In this document: piece after piece, positions 62,479 to 64,000 of the stretch | Layout of the letters: every line of letters starts with the position of its first letter | Position numbering within the stretch: position 1 is the stretch's first letter | DNA from: Clostridium senegalense JC122 | GTDB lineage: Bacteria; Bacillota; Clostridia; Clostridiales; Clostridiaceae | Length of the DNA: 64,000 bases | NCBI RefSeq assembly: GCF_000285575.1 | Contig: NZ_HE611050.1 | Location: forward strand, 268,521-332,520 | Direction: 5' to 3' | Position numbers and translations under genes: made by a program | The notes under the pieces: model-generated | What the model saw: the letters and a program-made list of their open reading frames with translations, nothing else | Told to the model about the DNA's origin: nothing | Databases searched by the model: none

Positions 62479-63690
62479 TTAAAATTCAACTAAGTTTACA
62501 ACTCCAAATATATTACTTATATTATCTTTTAAATTTCTTAAAAATTGAGATTGTTTTACTTCTCTATCAGTATACATTTGAACAGTTCCTATTAATTCAT
62601 CACCCATATAGAATTCACAAGTTCCTATTATGTCACCTTCTTTATAATGTTTTTTCTCCATATCAATATTGATTTTTTTAGTTATTTCTGCATCTTTACC
62701 TTTTTCTAAAGTTATATTTAAACCTTCATTTGCTTTTGCAATAAAGAATTTATCTCCTTTTTTATTTAATGGAATAGTTTCTATTTCCTCATCTTTAGCT
62801 ACTACTTTTTTACTTTCAAATTTTGCAAATCCATAATTCATCAATTTACTTGCTTCTGCATTTCTTATTTTATATGTAGGGGAACCCATAACAACAGCTA
62901 GCATTCTTACATTATTTCTTACTGCAGTTGCTGATATACAATATTTTGCTTCTTCAGTATATCCAGTTTTTAATCCATCACAGCCTTCATAAAATCTTAC
63001 AAGTTTATTGTGATTAACAAGCTCTATAGGTGTTTTACGTCCTTCTGATATTGTCTCCATATAAATTGATGAATATTTTAATATTGTAGGATGTTTTAAA
63101 AGTTCTATAGACATTGTAGCTATATCTCTAGCTGTACTTAAATGACCTTCTATTGGAAGTCCGGTACAGTTTTTAAAAGTTGTATTAGTCATACCAAGTT
63201 CTTGTGCTCTTTTATTCATCATATCAACAAAAGATTCTTCGCTTCCACCTAAATGTTCTGCCATAGCTACAGCTGCATCGTTACCTGATGCTATAGCTAT
63301 ACCTTTTAGTATCTCCTCAACAGTCCTTACTTCACCTTCATCAAGAATCATACTACTTCCACCCATGCTCTTAACTTTAGCACTACATACTATTTTATCA
63401 TCTAGTTTTAAATCTCCATTGTCTATTGCTTCCATAGTAAGAAGCATTGTCATTACTTTAGTTACAGATGCTGGAGCAAATTTTTCATCTAGATTTTTTT
63501 CATATATAACCTTTCCAGTAGTAGGTTCTATAAGTAATGCTGATTTTGCATCAACATCTAATGGTGCTGATGATTTTGTTTCCTCTTTTTTGTTGATTTT
63601 GTTTCCATCTTCAACTGCCATTGCTGGTACTGTTATTTGAAATAATAATAATAAGCTTAAAATAACACTTATAATACTTTTCTTTTTCAT
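62479..63690 (-). CDS. D-alanyl-D-alanine carboxypeptidase (DacF/DacA-type)
   Basis: Protein of 403 residues with a signal peptide (about residues 1-25), SxxK in APASVTKVMTMLLTMEAI, SxN in IASGNDAAVAMAEHLGG and KTG in CDGLKTGYTEEAKYC. A beta-rich C-terminal domain (about 290-380) and a basic end are present. It is a paralogue of the enzyme at 56998. AAGGAGGATAAAA precedes its ATG. The gene follows pdp-like coding sequence in the same direction, with a terminator between. Confidence 0.93.
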   Translation of the reverse strand: MKKKSIISVILSLLLLFQITVPAMAVEDGNKINKKEETKSSAPLDVDAKSALLIEPTTGKVIYEKNLDEKFAPASVTKVMTMLLTMEAIDNGDLKLDDKIVCSAKVKSMGGSSMILDEGEVRTVEEILKGIAIASGNDAAVAMAEHLGGSEESFVDMMNKRAQELGMTNTTFKNCTGLPIEGHLSTARDIATMSIELLKHPTILKYSSIYMETISEGRKTPIELVNHNKLVRFYEGCDGLKTGYTEEAKYCISATAVRNNVRMLAVVMGSPTYKIRNAEASKLMNYGFAKFESKKVVAKDEEIETIPLNKKGDKFFIAKANEGLNITLEKGKDAEITKKINIDMEKKHYKEGDIIGTCEFYMGDELIGTVQMYTDREVKQSQFLRNLKDNISNIFGVVNLVEF

Positions 63691-63792
63691 TTTTATCCTC
63701 CTTATGAAATTAAACTATTTAAGCTTATTTTTACCTAAAAAGAAAAATTTATTAATATAATGATAAATAATATTATTTTTTTCGAATAAAAA

Positions 63793-63815
63793 AAACTGGC
63801 TAAATAAGCCAGTTT
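63793..63815 (-). terminator. Terminator of the nucleoside phosphorylase gene
   Basis: Stem AAACTGGCT/AGCCAGTTT, followed by T-rich sequence on the minus strand. Confidence 0.75.
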
Positions 63816-63820
63816 AATTT

Positions 63821-64000
63821 TTATCTTATTATGTCATGTACTAGTGGTATATTATCTATATAATTTGCAGATATTACATAATTATCTAATATACCTTTTT
63901 TAGCCTTTTCTATGTTATTTTCATCATTTGAATGAATATATGCTAAAACATCTCCTTTAGATACTTTTTCTCCTCTTTTCTTATTTAACACTATTCCTAC
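63821..64000 (-). CDS. Pyrimidine-nucleoside phosphorylase, C-terminal part only
   Basis: Sixty codons of the 3' end are in the window; the start lies beyond it. VGIVLNKKRGEKVSKGDVLA then YIHSNDENNIEKAKKGI is the C-terminal all-beta domain of thymidine/pyrimidine-nucleoside phosphorylases, which salvage pyrimidine nucleosides. The sequence ends YIDNIPLVHDIIR, followed by a terminator. Confidence 0.85.
   Translation of the reverse strand, partial: VGIVLNKKRGEKVSKGDVLAYIHSNDENNIEKAKKGILDNYVISANYIDNIPLVHDIIR

Noticed and set aside
1-64000. CRISPR arrays, rRNA and tRNA genes
   Set aside because: No regularly spaced repeat-spacer pattern, rRNA block or cloverleaf with GGTTCGA-type arm was found by reading both strands.

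Overview
The window is low-GC Firmicute DNA, most likely from a Clostridium sensu stricto species. It is very AT-rich, uses strong AGGAGG-type ribosome binding sites and some TTG/GTG starts, and carries clostridial core genes (ScpA/ScpB, the spore protein YtfJ/GerW with its DUF2953 partner, two DacF-type D,D-carboxypeptidases, a pyrimidine-nucleoside phosphorylase). Almost every gene is on the minus strand.

Layout. 0-7 kb holds a FUSC-type membrane protein broken by frameshifts, a Fur-controlled YclNOPQ-like siderophore importer and a NatAB-like ABC exporter. 7-20 kb is accessory DNA: several GNAT acetyltransferases, a two-component system beside a small repeat-containing secreted protein, a cell-wall-binding-repeat surface protein, a methyltransferase, a guanidine-I riboswitch before a frameshifted guanidine exporter gene, a TraX-like protein, and a very unusual Cys/Asn-rich small protein at 19970-20200. 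20-31 kb holds lysin genes and decayed lysin fragments, dispersed MITE-like repeats, hypothetical membrane proteins, an ankyrin/MORN protein and an integrase remnant.

31.2-49.9 kb is the most notable part: a headless contractile-tail locus that looks like an R-type tailocin (diffocin/PBSX-tail type). In transcription order it has a divergent XRE repressor plus ImmA protease, a phage-type HTH protein, an ArpU/sigma-like regulator (frameshifted), tail terminator, sheath, tube, tail-assembly chaperone with a canonical -1 slippery site, tape measure, LysM and hub proteins, baseplate proteins, tail fibre and fibre accessory proteins, then a BhlA/UviB-like holin, a second holin-like protein and an amidase. 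I found no terminase, portal, capsid or complete integrase. Between the tail genes and the lysis genes lies about 3 kb of cargo with a class A beta-lactamase, a HIT protein and gene fragments, bounded by a 44-bp directly repeated terminator.

50-64 kb returns to chromosomal genes: more GNATs, a DUF1643 protein, an FAD oxidoreductase and Fe-S flavoprotein pair, D,D-carboxypeptidases, ytfJ, scpAB, a divergent subtilase lipoprotein and the 3' end of a nucleoside phosphorylase.

Quality caution: at least five genes (six sites) are broken only by an apparent one-base loss in an A/T homopolymer. Such a pattern can come from sequencing error, so the pseudogene calls at those sites are conditional. 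The multi-lesion lysin and integrase fragments look like genuine decay.
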